From Citricoccus sp. WCRC_4 (lineage in GTDB: Bacteria > Actinomycetota > Actinomycetes > Actinomycetales > Micrococcaceae), in assembly GCA_026645375.1 (NCBI GenBank), contig JAPFFX010000417.1:1-5063 (forward strand): DNA of 5,063 bases. Reading direction: 5' to 3'. The stretch's first letter is position 1; each line of letters opens with the position of its first letter. Below are positions 1 to 5,063 of this stretch, piece after piece. The translations under genes and the position numbers were made by a program. The notes under the pieces were generated by a model. That model searched no databases and had not been told where the DNA came from. It saw nothing but the letters and a program-made list of their open reading frames with translations.

Positions 1-75
1 GGCGTGGCGGACGGTGAAGTCGACGTCGGTGTGGGTGGCGTCCAGGTTCCAGGTACCGGGGGTCAGTGCGGTCAT
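1..75 (-). CDS. YceI-family protein, N-terminal fragment (runs off left edge)
   Basis: The reverse strand reads ATG at 75 down to base 1 as 25 codons: MTALTPGTWNLDATHTDVDF followed by TVRHA. The pattern LTPGTWxLDxxHTxVxFTVRH is the typical opening of YceI-family proteins, whose first beta strands begin the lipocalin-like barrel that binds a polyisoprenoid chain (family knowledge). A clear ribosome binding site, AGAGGAG, lies just upstream on the minus strand (about 80-86), which supports this ATG. There is no signal peptide, so this would be a cytoplasmic actinobacterial YceI type rather than the secreted E. coli type. The gene is divergent from the sqdB-like operon, with about 390 bp between them. 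An operator-like palindrome at 142-153 probably belongs to its promoter. Only 25 residues are visible, so the assignment rests on the N-terminal signature alone. Confidence 0.82.
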   Translation of the reverse strand, partial: MTALTPGTWNLDATHTDVDFTVRHA

Positions 76-104
76 ATGAGCTCTCCTCTGGGTTGCAGTG
101 GTGG

Positions 105-126
105 CGGCCGGACCGCGGTCCGGCCG
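105..126. repeat. Perfect 22-bp GC-rich palindrome in the yceI leader
   Basis: The arms CGGCCGGACCG (105-115) and CGGTCCGGCCG (116-126) are exact reverse complements with no spacer. As RNA this could form a 9-bp stem closed by a CGCG loop. It lies between the operator-like site and the yceI ribosome binding site, so it would fall in the yceI 5' leader if the promoter is near 142-153. The arm CGGTCCGGCCG recurs exactly at 306-316. It could be a dimeric protein-binding site, a leader hairpin or a REP-like element. Confidence 0.55.
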
Positions 127-141
127 GTCCACCTTCTATGG

Positions 142-153
142 TTGAACATTCAA
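142..153. promoter_or_regulatory. Palindromic operator-like site TTGAACATTCAA
   Basis: TTGAACATTCAA is a perfect 12-bp palindrome (TTGAA-N2-TTCAA) in the only AT-rich patch of the intergenic region. It starts about 66 bp upstream of the yceI-like start codon. Palindromes of this TTGAA/TTCAA kind are typical binding sites of MarR-family repressors, and yceI genes are often controlled by or linked to such regulators (family knowledge). It may therefore be the operator of the yceI promoter. No MarR gene is visible in the window, so the regulator and the regulated direction are inference. Confidence 0.5.
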
Positions 154-168
154 TAGAACAGCGCCTCG

Positions 169-205
169 ACGGGAAGTATTCCTGCCCGGGAGATGAACTT
201 CCCGT
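169..205. repeat. Inverted repeat, 8-bp arms
   Basis: ACGGGAAG (169-176) and CTTCCCGT (198-205) are exact reverse complements around a 21-nt spacer. The repeat sits next to the operator-like palindrome in noncoding DNA. There is no T-run on either side, so it does not look like an intrinsic terminator. Its function is unknown. Confidence 0.35.
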
Positions 206-282
206 GAACCTCGCGGCACTCCCCGGGCGAGCGCACCGGTCCACCGCTTCCACCCCTACCCCGTCCCGCCTGCCGCCCACCA

Positions 283-312
283 CGGACCGGGCAGCCGAAC
301 CGCCCCGGTCCG
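283..312. repeat. Inverted repeat, 9-bp arms, GC-rich hairpin
   Basis: CGGACCGGG (283-291) and CCCGGTCCG (304-312) are exact reverse complements with a 12-nt spacer. The right arm extends into CGGTCCGGCCG (306-316), an exact 11-bp copy of one arm of the palindrome at 105-126. There is no downstream T-run. It may be a structural or protein-binding repeat of the intergenic region, but high GC raises the chance background. Confidence 0.4.
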
Positions 313-457
313 GCCGTCATGCGGGGACCAGCAGGACCCTCGCGCACCCGGCGGTTGGATAGGCTCGACACAGCCCGACCCACACGACGACCCGCCGTGC
401 GCCCCCGGATGACGACCGGGGCCGGTGGACGGTGTCCGGTCACCCTCAACCTGCAAT

Positions 458-462
458 GGGAG
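458..462 (+). promoter_or_regulatory. Ribosome binding site deciding the sqdB GTG start
   Basis: GGGAG lies five bases before the GTG at 468. The upstream in-frame ATG at 456 overlaps this motif and has no Shine-Dalgarno of its own, and the in-frame GTG at 432 also lacks one. Starting at 468 places the protein start directly at the conserved MKIAILGGDG dinucleotide-binding strand, as expected for the family. Confidence 0.6.
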
Positions 463-467
463 TACCT

Positions 468-1724
468 GTGAAGATTGCGATCCTCGGCGGAGACGGCTTC
501 TGTGGCTGGCCCGCCTCCCTGCACCTGTCCGACCTGGGCCACGAGGTCATCATCGTGGACAACTTCTCCCGCCGGGTGATCGACGAGGAACTGGGGGCGC
601 AGTCCCTGACCCCCATCCGGTCCCTGTCCGAGCGGCGCGCCGTGTGGCAGGAGGTCTCCGGCCAGGAGATCGGCTTCGCCTTCCTGGACGTGGCCCAGGA
701 CTATGAGGGTCTCGTGGAGTTCTTCCGCACCGAGCGTCCGGACGCCGTCGTCCACTTCGCCGAGCAGCGCGCCGCGCCGTATTCCATGAAGTCCCCGAAG
801 AACAAGCGCTACACCGTGGACAACAACGTCAACGCCACCCACAACGTGCTGTGCGCGATCGTCGACTCGGGCGTGGACATCCACCTGGTGCACCTGGGCA
901 CCATGGGCGTCTACGGCTACGGCACCGCTGGGATGAAGATCCCGGAGGGCTACCTGGACGTCGAGGTCACCGCCCACGAGGACGCCGAGGGCAACCCGGT
1001 CGAGCCGCACCGGATCCCGCAGCAGATCCTGTACCCGACCAACCCGGGCTCGATCTACCACATGACCAAGGTGCTGGACCAGCACCTCTTCGCCTACTAC
1101 GTGAAGAACGACTCGTTGCGGATCACGGACCTGCACCAGGGCATCATCTGGGGCACGCACACCGTGCAGACCCAGCTCGACGAACGCCTCATCAACCGCT
1201 TCGACTACGACGGCGACTACGGCACGGTGCTGAACCGCTTCCTGATGCAGGCGGCGATCGGCCACCCCCTGACGGTGCACGGCACCGGTGGCCAGACCCG
1301 CGCCTTCATCCACATGCAGGACATGGTCCGCTGCGTGCAGATCGCCCTGGAGAACCCGCCGGCCACCGGGGACCGGGTCAAGATCTTCAACCAGATGACC
1401 GAGACCCACCGCGTCCGGGACCTGGCCGAGCTGATCGGGCGCATCACCGGTGCCGAGGTCCAGATGGTGCCCAACCCGCGCAAGGAGTCCGCCGAGAACG
1501 AGCTCCACGTGGTCAACGACGCCTTCATCGACCTGGGACTGAACCCGACCACGCTGTCCGAGGGCCTGTTGCTCGAGGTCGAGCAGATCGCCGAGAGGTA
1601 CCGGGACCGCGCGGACCTGTCCAGGGTCCCGGCCACCTCCCTGTGGACGTCCCAGCAGCATGCCGGGGTCCCGGAGTACACCCCCTCGCGCCCGGCGCCG
1701 GCGGCGCACGCGTCCGTCCAGTGA
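468..1724 (+). CDS. sqdB: SQD1/SqdB-like NAD-dependent epimerase/dehydratase, probable UDP-sulfoquinovose synthase
   Basis: This predicted 418-residue extended short-chain dehydrogenase is closest, by remembered motifs, to plant SQD1 and bacterial SqdB. Those enzymes convert UDP-glucose plus sulfite to UDP-sulfoquinovose, with tightly bound NAD. Visible features are the Rossmann motif GGDGFCG (residues 7-13), HFAEQRAAPYSM (96-107, including Arg101), the catalytic Thr in GTMGVYG (Thr145), the YHMTK pair Tyr197/Lys201 with His198, and NRFDYDG (243-249). Further matches are GHPLTVHGTGGQTR near 265-278 and VPNPR near 334-338. Compared with plant SQD1, there is extra sequence between the Thr and Tyr motifs (about residues 158-190) and a Pro/Ala-rich tail of about 25 residues. 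GTG 468 is preferred for its GGGAG ribosome binding site; ATG 456 or GTG 432 are alternatives. It is followed after 77 bp by a SqdX-like glycosyltransferase, which supports a sulfolipid role. A sister activity making another nucleotide sugar is possible. Confidence 0.75.
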   Translation: MKIAILGGDGFCGWPASLHLSDLGHEVIIVDNFSRRVIDEELGAQSLTPIRSLSERRAVWQEVSGQEIGFAFLDVAQDYEGLVEFFRTERPDAVVHFAEQRAAPYSMKSPKNKRYTVDNNVNATHNVLCAIVDSGVDIHLVHLGTMGVYGYGTAGMKIPEGYLDVEVTAHEDAEGNPVEPHRIPQQILYPTNPGSIYHMTKVLDQHLFAYYVKNDSLRITDLHQGIIWGTHTVQTQLDERLINRFDYDGDYGTVLNRFLMQAAIGHPLTVHGTGGQTRAFIHMQDMVRCVQIALENPPATGDRVKIFNQMTETHRVRDLAELIGRITGAEVQMVPNPRKESAENELHVVNDAFIDLGLNPTTLSEGLLLEVEQIAERYRDRADLSRVPATSLWTSQQHAGVPEYTPSRPAPAAHASVQ

Positions 1725-1731
1725 CCTGACA

Positions 1732-1780
1732 CGGGAGGTTCCCGACGCCGACGCGTGCGTTCGCCGTCGGGGACCTCCCG
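1732..1780 (+). repeat. Strong hairpin between sqdB and sqdX
   Basis: Bases 1732-1747 pair with 1765-1780 in a 16-bp stem that is perfect except for one T-G wobble (1740/1772), around a 17-nt loop. It begins 7 bp after the sqdB stop and ends 21 bp before the sqdX start, just ahead of that gene's ribosome binding site. It is followed by CAGCGCCCGCC, not a T-run, so it is not a classic intrinsic terminator. It may act as a processing or stability element that sets the ratio of the two gene products, or as a partial terminator. That role is inference; the pairing itself is read directly from the sequence. Confidence 0.7.
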
Positions 1781-1801
1781 CAGCGCCCGCCGAGGAGCCG
1801 C

Positions 1802-3004
1802 ATGCGCATCGCGATGTTCACCGAGGTCTTCCTGCCGAAGATCGACGGGGTGGTGACCCGGGTGGTGCGCACCCTGGAACAGTTGAGGGACCTGGGCCAC
1901 GAGGTCCTGCTGTTCGCCCCCGGCCACCCGCCGGCCGAGTACGCGGGCCACGAGGTGGTCCGGGTGCGCGGCATCTCCCTGCGCCCGCTGTACCCCGAGC
2001 TGAAGGTCGGCATGCCCACCCCGGAGATCGCCCGGAAGATGGAGGCCTTCCGCCCGCACCTGGTGCACACGGTCAACCCGGTCTGGCTGGCCGCCTACGG
2101 GGTGCTCTCGGCCGGACGGCGCGACGTGCCCCAGCTGGCCAGCTTCCACACGGACGTCCCGCAGTACACCGAGTCGCTGCGGGTCGGCTGGGCACGGCAC
2201 CCCGCGGAGAGCTGGATCCGGTTCATCCACAACAAGGCCGAGGTGAACCTGTGCACCTCCGGCCCGATGGTGGAGCGGGCCCGCGAGGTCGGGATCCGGC
2301 GCGTGGGACTGTGGCCGAAGGCCGTGGACACCACCGGCTATCACCCGTCCCATGCCTCCGCACCGATGCGCGCCCGGCTCACGGACGGCCACCCGGAGGC
2401 GCCCCTCGTGGTCTACGTGGGACGCATGAGCCGGGAGAAGGACCTGGATGCGCTCCTGGAACCGATGCGCCGGCTGCGGCAGCGGGTGCCCGGAGTCCGG
2501 CTGGCCATGGTCGGTTCGGGTCCTCACGTGGAGGAGCTGAGGAAGCGCTTCGACCCGGCGTGGACGGTGTTCACCGGTTACATGTCCGGCACCGAGCTGT
2601 CCCAGGCCTACGCGAGTGCCGACGTCTTCGTCTTCCCGTCGACCACGGAGACCCTGGGCCTGGTGGCCCTGGAGTCCATGGCCTCCGGGGTGCCCGTGGT
2701 GGGCGCCCGGGCGGGCGGGATCCCCTTCGTGATCGACGACGCCCGGAACGGCTTCCTCGTCGATCCCGGCGACGTGGACGGCTGGGTGGACCGGCTCGGA
2801 CGCCTGCTCACGGATCCCGGCCTGCGCCTGCAGATGGGCCAGGCCGCCCGCGACGAGGCCGGACGGCATTCCTGGCGCGCAGCCACCCAGACGCTGGTGG
2901 GCTTCTACGAACAGGCGATCGACACCCACTGGAGGGACCACCGCAGCCTCAACGGGCCACTGCTGGACCGCTTCGCCCGGCCCATGCCCCGGCCCCTGGA
3001 CTGA
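1802..3004 (+). CDS. sqdX: SqdX/SQD2-like GT4 glycosyltransferase, probable sulfoquinovosyltransferase
   Basis: This 400-residue GT-B fold glycosyltransferase of family GT4 probably transfers sulfoquinovose from UDP-sulfoquinovose to diacylglycerol at the cytoplasmic membrane face. The N-terminal acceptor domain opens with MRIAMFTEVFLPKIDGVVTR and contains FHTDVPQY (115-122). The C-terminal donor domain has YVGRMSREKD (205-214, with Arg208 and Lys213 as likely phosphate ligands), FTGYMSGTELSQAYASADVF (257-276) and the retaining-GT4 E-x7-E motif (Glu283, Glu291) followed by GARAGGIP. The stretches LWPKAVD (170-176), ELSQAYAS and the C-terminal WRAAT (358-362) resemble SQD2/SqdX. MgtA-type mannosyltransferases are the main alternative because they share most GT4 motifs. 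The usual Gly-Val-Asp is Ala-Val-Asp here. GAGGAG at 1792-1797 supports the ATG. There is no signal peptide or transmembrane segment. Placement directly after the SqdB-like gene is the strongest support for the sulfolipid assignment. Confidence 0.7.
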   Translation: MRIAMFTEVFLPKIDGVVTRVVRTLEQLRDLGHEVLLFAPGHPPAEYAGHEVVRVRGISLRPLYPELKVGMPTPEIARKMEAFRPHLVHTVNPVWLAAYGVLSAGRRDVPQLASFHTDVPQYTESLRVGWARHPAESWIRFIHNKAEVNLCTSGPMVERAREVGIRRVGLWPKAVDTTGYHPSHASAPMRARLTDGHPEAPLVVYVGRMSREKDLDALLEPMRRLRQRVPGVRLAMVGSGPHVEELRKRFDPAWTVFTGYMSGTELSQAYASADVFVFPSTTETLGLVALESMASGVPVVGARAGGIPFVIDDARNGFLVDPGDVDGWVDRLGRLLTDPGLRLQMGQAARDEAGRHSWRAATQTLVGFYEQAIDTHWRDHRSLNGPLLDRFARPMPRPLD

Positions 3005-3044
3005 GGGGCGCTCTTCCCGCGTGGCCCCCTGCGGGCGACGGCCG
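3005..3044. terminator. Possible bidirectional terminator between convergent genes
   Basis: Only 40 bp separate the stop codons of the convergent sqdX and pucR-type genes. The gap holds two mutually exclusive GC stems: GGGGC (3005-3009) with GCCCC (3024-3028), and CCCGC (3016-3020) with GCGGG (3031-3035). Neither is followed by a T-run, so efficient intrinsic termination is doubtful and readthrough into antisense is possible. Confidence 0.3.
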
Positions 3045-4193
3045 TCAGGAGAAGGCGATGACGGCCCGAGCTGCCTGGTCCGGGACGGTCAGGTCGATCC
3101 CGGTGAGCTCCTGGAAGCGACGCAACCGGTTCGTCACCGTGTTCCGGTGGCAGAAGAGCTCGCCGGAGGTCTCGACGATGCTTCCCGTCCGCAGGTAACT
3201 GCGCACGGCCGCCTCGACAGACGCACGCTCCACCGGGCCGCACCCGTCCAGCAACGGGGACAGGTCCACCACCTCGTGGAGCGAGGTCCCCCACAGCCGG
3301 CGCCGGATGACGCGAGTCCAGCCCCGGGTTGCGGTCATGCACCCCGTCTCACCCGGCCGGAGGGCCTCAGCCAGTTCCATGGCCAGGGGCGCCGCCCGGG
3401 TCACCTCGGAGAGTCCCTGGGCGTCGCGGACGGCCCCGACGGACAGCCTGTCGACCCGGTTCAACCGCACCCGGGCCGTGTGTGGCGGGTGCGGGACGAT
3501 GATCACCAGGCCGCTGCCCGTATGCGTGGAGAGCACCTGGGCGCCCTGACGCTCCAGGGCCACGGCCTCGACCCTCAACTCCTGCAGAGACTCCTCCAGG
3601 CCCGCGTAGACGGAGTACTCCCACCCGACACCCACTCCGAGCCGGTCGGCGATCCGCTCCAACCGGGCCGGTTCCACCGTGGTGCCAGCGAGCAACTCGG
3701 TGAGCAGTCCGCGGCGTTCAGCGTCGACCTCCTCGGCCATGCGGCGTTCCTCGACCAAGTACGCATGCTGCGTCTGCTGGACGTAGGTCTCCACCGTCTC
3801 GGACACCAACGCCGCATGACGGAGGAGGATGCCCATGTCCTCGGTGTCACCGAGGGCGATCAGTTCCTCCCATAGCAGGCTGAAGTCCAGGCGGATCGCC
3901 GTCATCAGGCTGGTCAACGGGATCCCGGCCCTGGCCCGGGTGACGCCCACGTGGGTCGCAATCGCCTCGAGCGTCGGCTGGTCCGTCTGGCGCAGCGCGG
4001 AGACCAGGCCCACGAAGGACTCCCTGGCATCCTCGGCGATCCGGGACCACGGGATCGGCGGGTCGGAGTAGTCCGGCGCCTGCCGGACAGCATCCAGGAA
4101 CCGCCGGGTCAAGGCGGGGACGTCGATGCTGTCCAGCAGGCGGAGCCACCGGGCCCGGTCCGTCGGCAAGGGTCTCGAGGACATGGGTGACAT
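3045..4193 (-). CDS. PucR/CdaR-type helix-turn-helix transcriptional regulator
   Basis: This predicted 382-residue cytoplasmic regulator has three parts. Residues about 10-150 form an all-helical N-terminal region like the RsbRD-type input domain found in many actinobacterial PucR proteins. Residues about 175-290 form a GGDEF-like middle domain, beginning near IADRLGVGVGWEYSVYAG. Residues about 325-382 form the PucR C-terminal HTH, with YLRTGSIVETSGELFCHRNT (333-352), VTNRLRRFQELTGIDL (353-368) and a closing DQAARAVIAF. The HRNTV-x2-R segment is the family's hallmark recognition helix. The frame stays open upstream to 4580, but that part lies antisense inside the transporter gene. ATG 4193 has GAGG about eight bases upstream on its strand and is the best start; ATG 4184 is an alternative without such a site. 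It is divergent from the MHS transporter across 139 bp, so it probably controls that gene, perhaps in response to the transported metabolite, and may autoregulate. The ligand is unknown. Confidence 0.9.
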   Translation of the reverse strand: MSPMSSRPLPTDRARWLRLLDSIDVPALTRRFLDAVRQAPDYSDPPIPWSRIAEDARESFVGLVSALRQTDQPTLEAIATHVGVTRARAGIPLTSLMTAIRLDFSLLWEELIALGDTEDMGILLRHAALVSETVETYVQQTQHAYLVEERRMAEEVDAERRGLLTELLAGTTVEPARLERIADRLGVGVGWEYSVYAGLEESLQELRVEAVALERQGAQVLSTHTGSGLVIIVPHPPHTARVRLNRVDRLSVGAVRDAQGLSEVTRAAPLAMELAEALRPGETGCMTATRGWTRVIRRRLWGTSLHEVVDLSPLLDGCGPVERASVEAAVRSYLRTGSIVETSGELFCHRNTVTNRLRRFQELTGIDLTVPDQAARAVIAFS

Positions 4194-4332
4194 GCGCACG
4201 ACCTCAGTGTATGTGCACATGCCCAATCCAGGCCCGTCACCCGGGGGCGGATGCCGCATCAGGGTGGGCAGATCTACCCCCACACTGGGAGGAGTCAATC
4301 GTGATCTAGCACACATCCCGGGAAGGGTCGTC
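4194..4332. promoter_or_regulatory. Divergent promoter region of the regulator and the MHS transporter
   Basis: This 139-bp gap must hold both promoters. On the minus strand, TTGACT (4298-4293) with TAGATC (4276-4271) at 16-bp spacing is a possible regulator promoter, with a good -35 but a poor -10. GATCTA occurs twice (4271-4276 and 4303-4308), exactly 32 bp apart, about three helical turns, so it could mark a repeated regulator site. I see no convincing -35/-10 pair for the transporter. These are candidate assignments only. Confidence 0.4.
4211..4220. promoter_or_regulatory. Palindrome ATGTGCACAT near the regulator start
   Basis: ATGTGCACAT is a perfect 10-bp palindrome. It lies 17 bp upstream of the regulator's start codon and abuts its GAGG ribosome binding site and a TACACT box on the minus strand. 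A dimeric regulator bound here could block regulator expression, so it is a candidate autoregulatory operator. A 10-bp palindrome can also occur by chance. Confidence 0.35.
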
Positions 4333-5063
4333 ATGGACCAGCAGACCACCACCGGCATCGTCCCCGATGCCGCTCCTCCGACCACCGCCAGCATCGAGTT
4401 CGGCGCGACGCGGCAGCTCACCACCCGGGAGGCGAACCGGGTGGCCCTGGGCGCGCTCATCGGCACCGCCCTGGAGTGGTACGACTTCTTCCTGTTCAGC
4501 GCCGCTGCGGCCCTTGTCTTCAACGTCCAGTTCTTCCACACCGACAACGCGACCGCGGCCGCACTGTCCTCGTTCGCCACGTTCGGCGTCGGGCTCGCGG
4601 CCCGTCCACTCGGCGGCCTGGTCTTCGGTCACCTGGGTGACCGCATCGGGCGGCGCAAGGTCCTGATGATCACCATCGTGGGCATCGGCCTGGTGACTGG
4701 ACTGATCGGCATGCTGCCGACGTACGCGGCGATCGGCCTGGCGGCACCCCTGCTGCTGGTGCTGCTACGCATCGGCCAGGGCCTGTTCGTGGGCGGTGAG
4801 TGGTCCGGAGCCATGACCATCGTGGTGGAGAACTCCCCGCTGGAGAAGCGCGCCATCTACGCCGCGATCCCCCAGATCGGCTCCCCGATCGGCACGGTCC
4901 TCTCCTCCGGCGGTTTCTACCTGCTGGCCCTGTGGATGACTCAGGAGTCCTTCGACGCCTGGGGTTGGCGCGTGCCGTTCCTGGCCGCCATCCCGATGCT
5001 CCTGGTGGCCCTGTACATCCGCAGCCGGCTTGAGGAATCGCCGGTGTTCGAGGAGCTCATGGA
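4333..5063 (+). CDS. MFS transporter, metabolite:H+ symporter (MHS) type, N-terminal part
   Basis: The frame is open from ATG 4333 to the right edge (243 codons plus two bases) without a stop, so roughly the first half of a 12-helix proton symporter is present. A GGAAGGG ribosome binding site at 4321-4327 supports the start. After a polar N-terminal tail of about 35 residues, the MHS hallmark GALIGTALEWYDFFLF (40-55) opens helix 1. The MFS loop motif GHLGDRIGRRK (99-109) joins helices 2 and 3. RIGQGLFVGGEWSGA (146-160) ends helix 4, and WGWRVPFL (210-217) precedes helix 6, followed by the cytoplasmic RLEESPVFEEL segment typical of this subfamily. Family members carry dicarboxylates, citrate, proline/betaine, shikimate or aromatic acids. 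The N-terminal half does not tell which, and I do not assign a substrate. The divergent PucR-type gene is the likely regulator. Confidence 0.93.
   Translation, partial: MDQQTTTGIVPDAAPPTTASIEFGATRQLTTREANRVALGALIGTALEWYDFFLFSAAAALVFNVQFFHTDNATAAALSSFATFGVGLAARPLGGLVFGHLGDRIGRRKVLMITIVGIGLVTGLIGMLPTYAAIGLAAPLLLVLLRIGQGLFVGGEWSGAMTIVVENSPLEKRAIYAAIPQIGSPIGTVLSSGGFYLLALWMTQESFDAWGWRVPFLAAIPMLLVALYIRSRLEESPVFEELM

Larger units (their letters stand above)
76..467. other. Divergent intergenic region, no credible gene
   Basis: This stretch of about 390 bp separates the divergent yceI-like and sqdB-like genes. Open frames exist on both strands, but they lack ribosome binding sites and read as low-complexity Pro/Arg/Gly protein, as expected from GC-rich noncoding DNA. 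It contains an AT-richer patch with a palindrome (142-153), a perfect 22-bp GC palindrome (105-126), inverted repeats at 169-205 and 283-312, and GACCGG/CCGGTC arms at 414-419 and 436-441 near the sqdB start. For sqdB promoters, the only candidate I see is a weak -10-like TAGGCT at 360-365 without a convincing -35. No tRNA or riboswitch was recognised. Confidence 0.6.

Noticed and set aside
66..362. Plus-strand open frame in the yceI-sqdB gap
   Set aside because: It starts inside the yceI-like gene on the opposite strand, has no ribosome binding site, runs through the palindromes, and has a disordered Pro/Arg composition.
360..365. TAGGCT as a -10 element of the sqdB promoter
   Set aside because: It fits TAnnnT, but no -35-like hexamer is found at 16-18 bp upstream and such hexamers are common by chance, so it is mentioned only as a weak candidate.
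150..1709. Long open frame on the minus strand, antisense to the sqdB-like gene
   Set aside because: It mirrors the codon structure of a well-supported plus-strand gene in GC-rich DNA, reads as low-complexity Val/Gly/Arg/His-rich protein, and matches no family.
1217..2941. Long minus-strand open frame across both operon genes
   Set aside because: It spans the gene boundary and the intergenic hairpin, has low-complexity composition, and overlaps two genes with clear family motifs.
1660..3198. Plus-strand open frame overlapping sqdX in another frame
   Set aside because: The translation is Arg/Pro/Gly-rich with no recognisable motif, while the frame starting at 1802 gives a complete GT4 enzyme.
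4264..4283. GTGGG/CCCAC inverted repeat upstream of the transporter
   Set aside because: The arms are only five bases with a 10-nt spacer in GC-rich DNA and do not stand out from background.
4194..4580. N-terminal extension of the regulator up to 4580
   Set aside because: The extra 129 codons lie mostly antisense to the start of the MHS transporter and its promoter, show no PucR-family similarity, and a ribosome binding site supports the start at 4193.

Overview
The window is high-GC DNA with strong G/C third-position bias, GTG as well as ATG starts, and purine-rich ribosome binding sites. This suggests a heterotrophic actinobacterium. The protein families fit Micrococcaceae-type genomes, but that placement is inference and no rRNA or marker gene is present to confirm it.

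Layout, left to right: (1) the first 25 codons of a YceI-family gene on the minus strand, running off the left edge (1-75). (2) A divergent intergenic region of about 390 bp (76-467) with no credible gene. It holds a TTGAA-N2-TTCAA operator-like palindrome, a perfect 22-bp GC-rich palindrome and further inverted repeats. (3) A two-gene plus-strand operon: an SQD1/SqdB-like sugar-nucleotide enzyme (468-1724), then a GT4 glycosyltransferase resembling SqdX/SQD2 (1802-3004). A strong 16-bp hairpin lies in the 77-bp gap between them. (4) Convergent to the operon, a PucR/CdaR-type HTH regulator on the minus strand (3045-4193). (5) A 139-bp divergent promoter region (4194-4332). (6) The first 243 codons of an MFS transporter of the metabolite:H+ symporter (MHS) type on the plus strand (4333 to the right edge).

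The functional centre is the sqdB-sqdX-like pair. In the family scheme, the first enzyme makes UDP-sulfoquinovose from UDP-glucose and sulfite, and the second transfers sulfoquinovose to diacylglycerol to give the anionic sulfolipid SQDG. The arrangement resembles the cyanobacterial/plant two-enzyme route rather than the rhizobial sqdBDC type. The first enzyme keeps the catalytic residues but carries an insertion that makes it a divergent SQD1-like member, so the exact product sugar is not proven. The regulator and transporter at the right look like a separate divergent uptake module, with the regulator probably controlling the transporter. There is no sequence evidence tying that module to the sulfolipid genes. 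No CRISPR array, RNA gene, insertion sequence or phage gene was seen.
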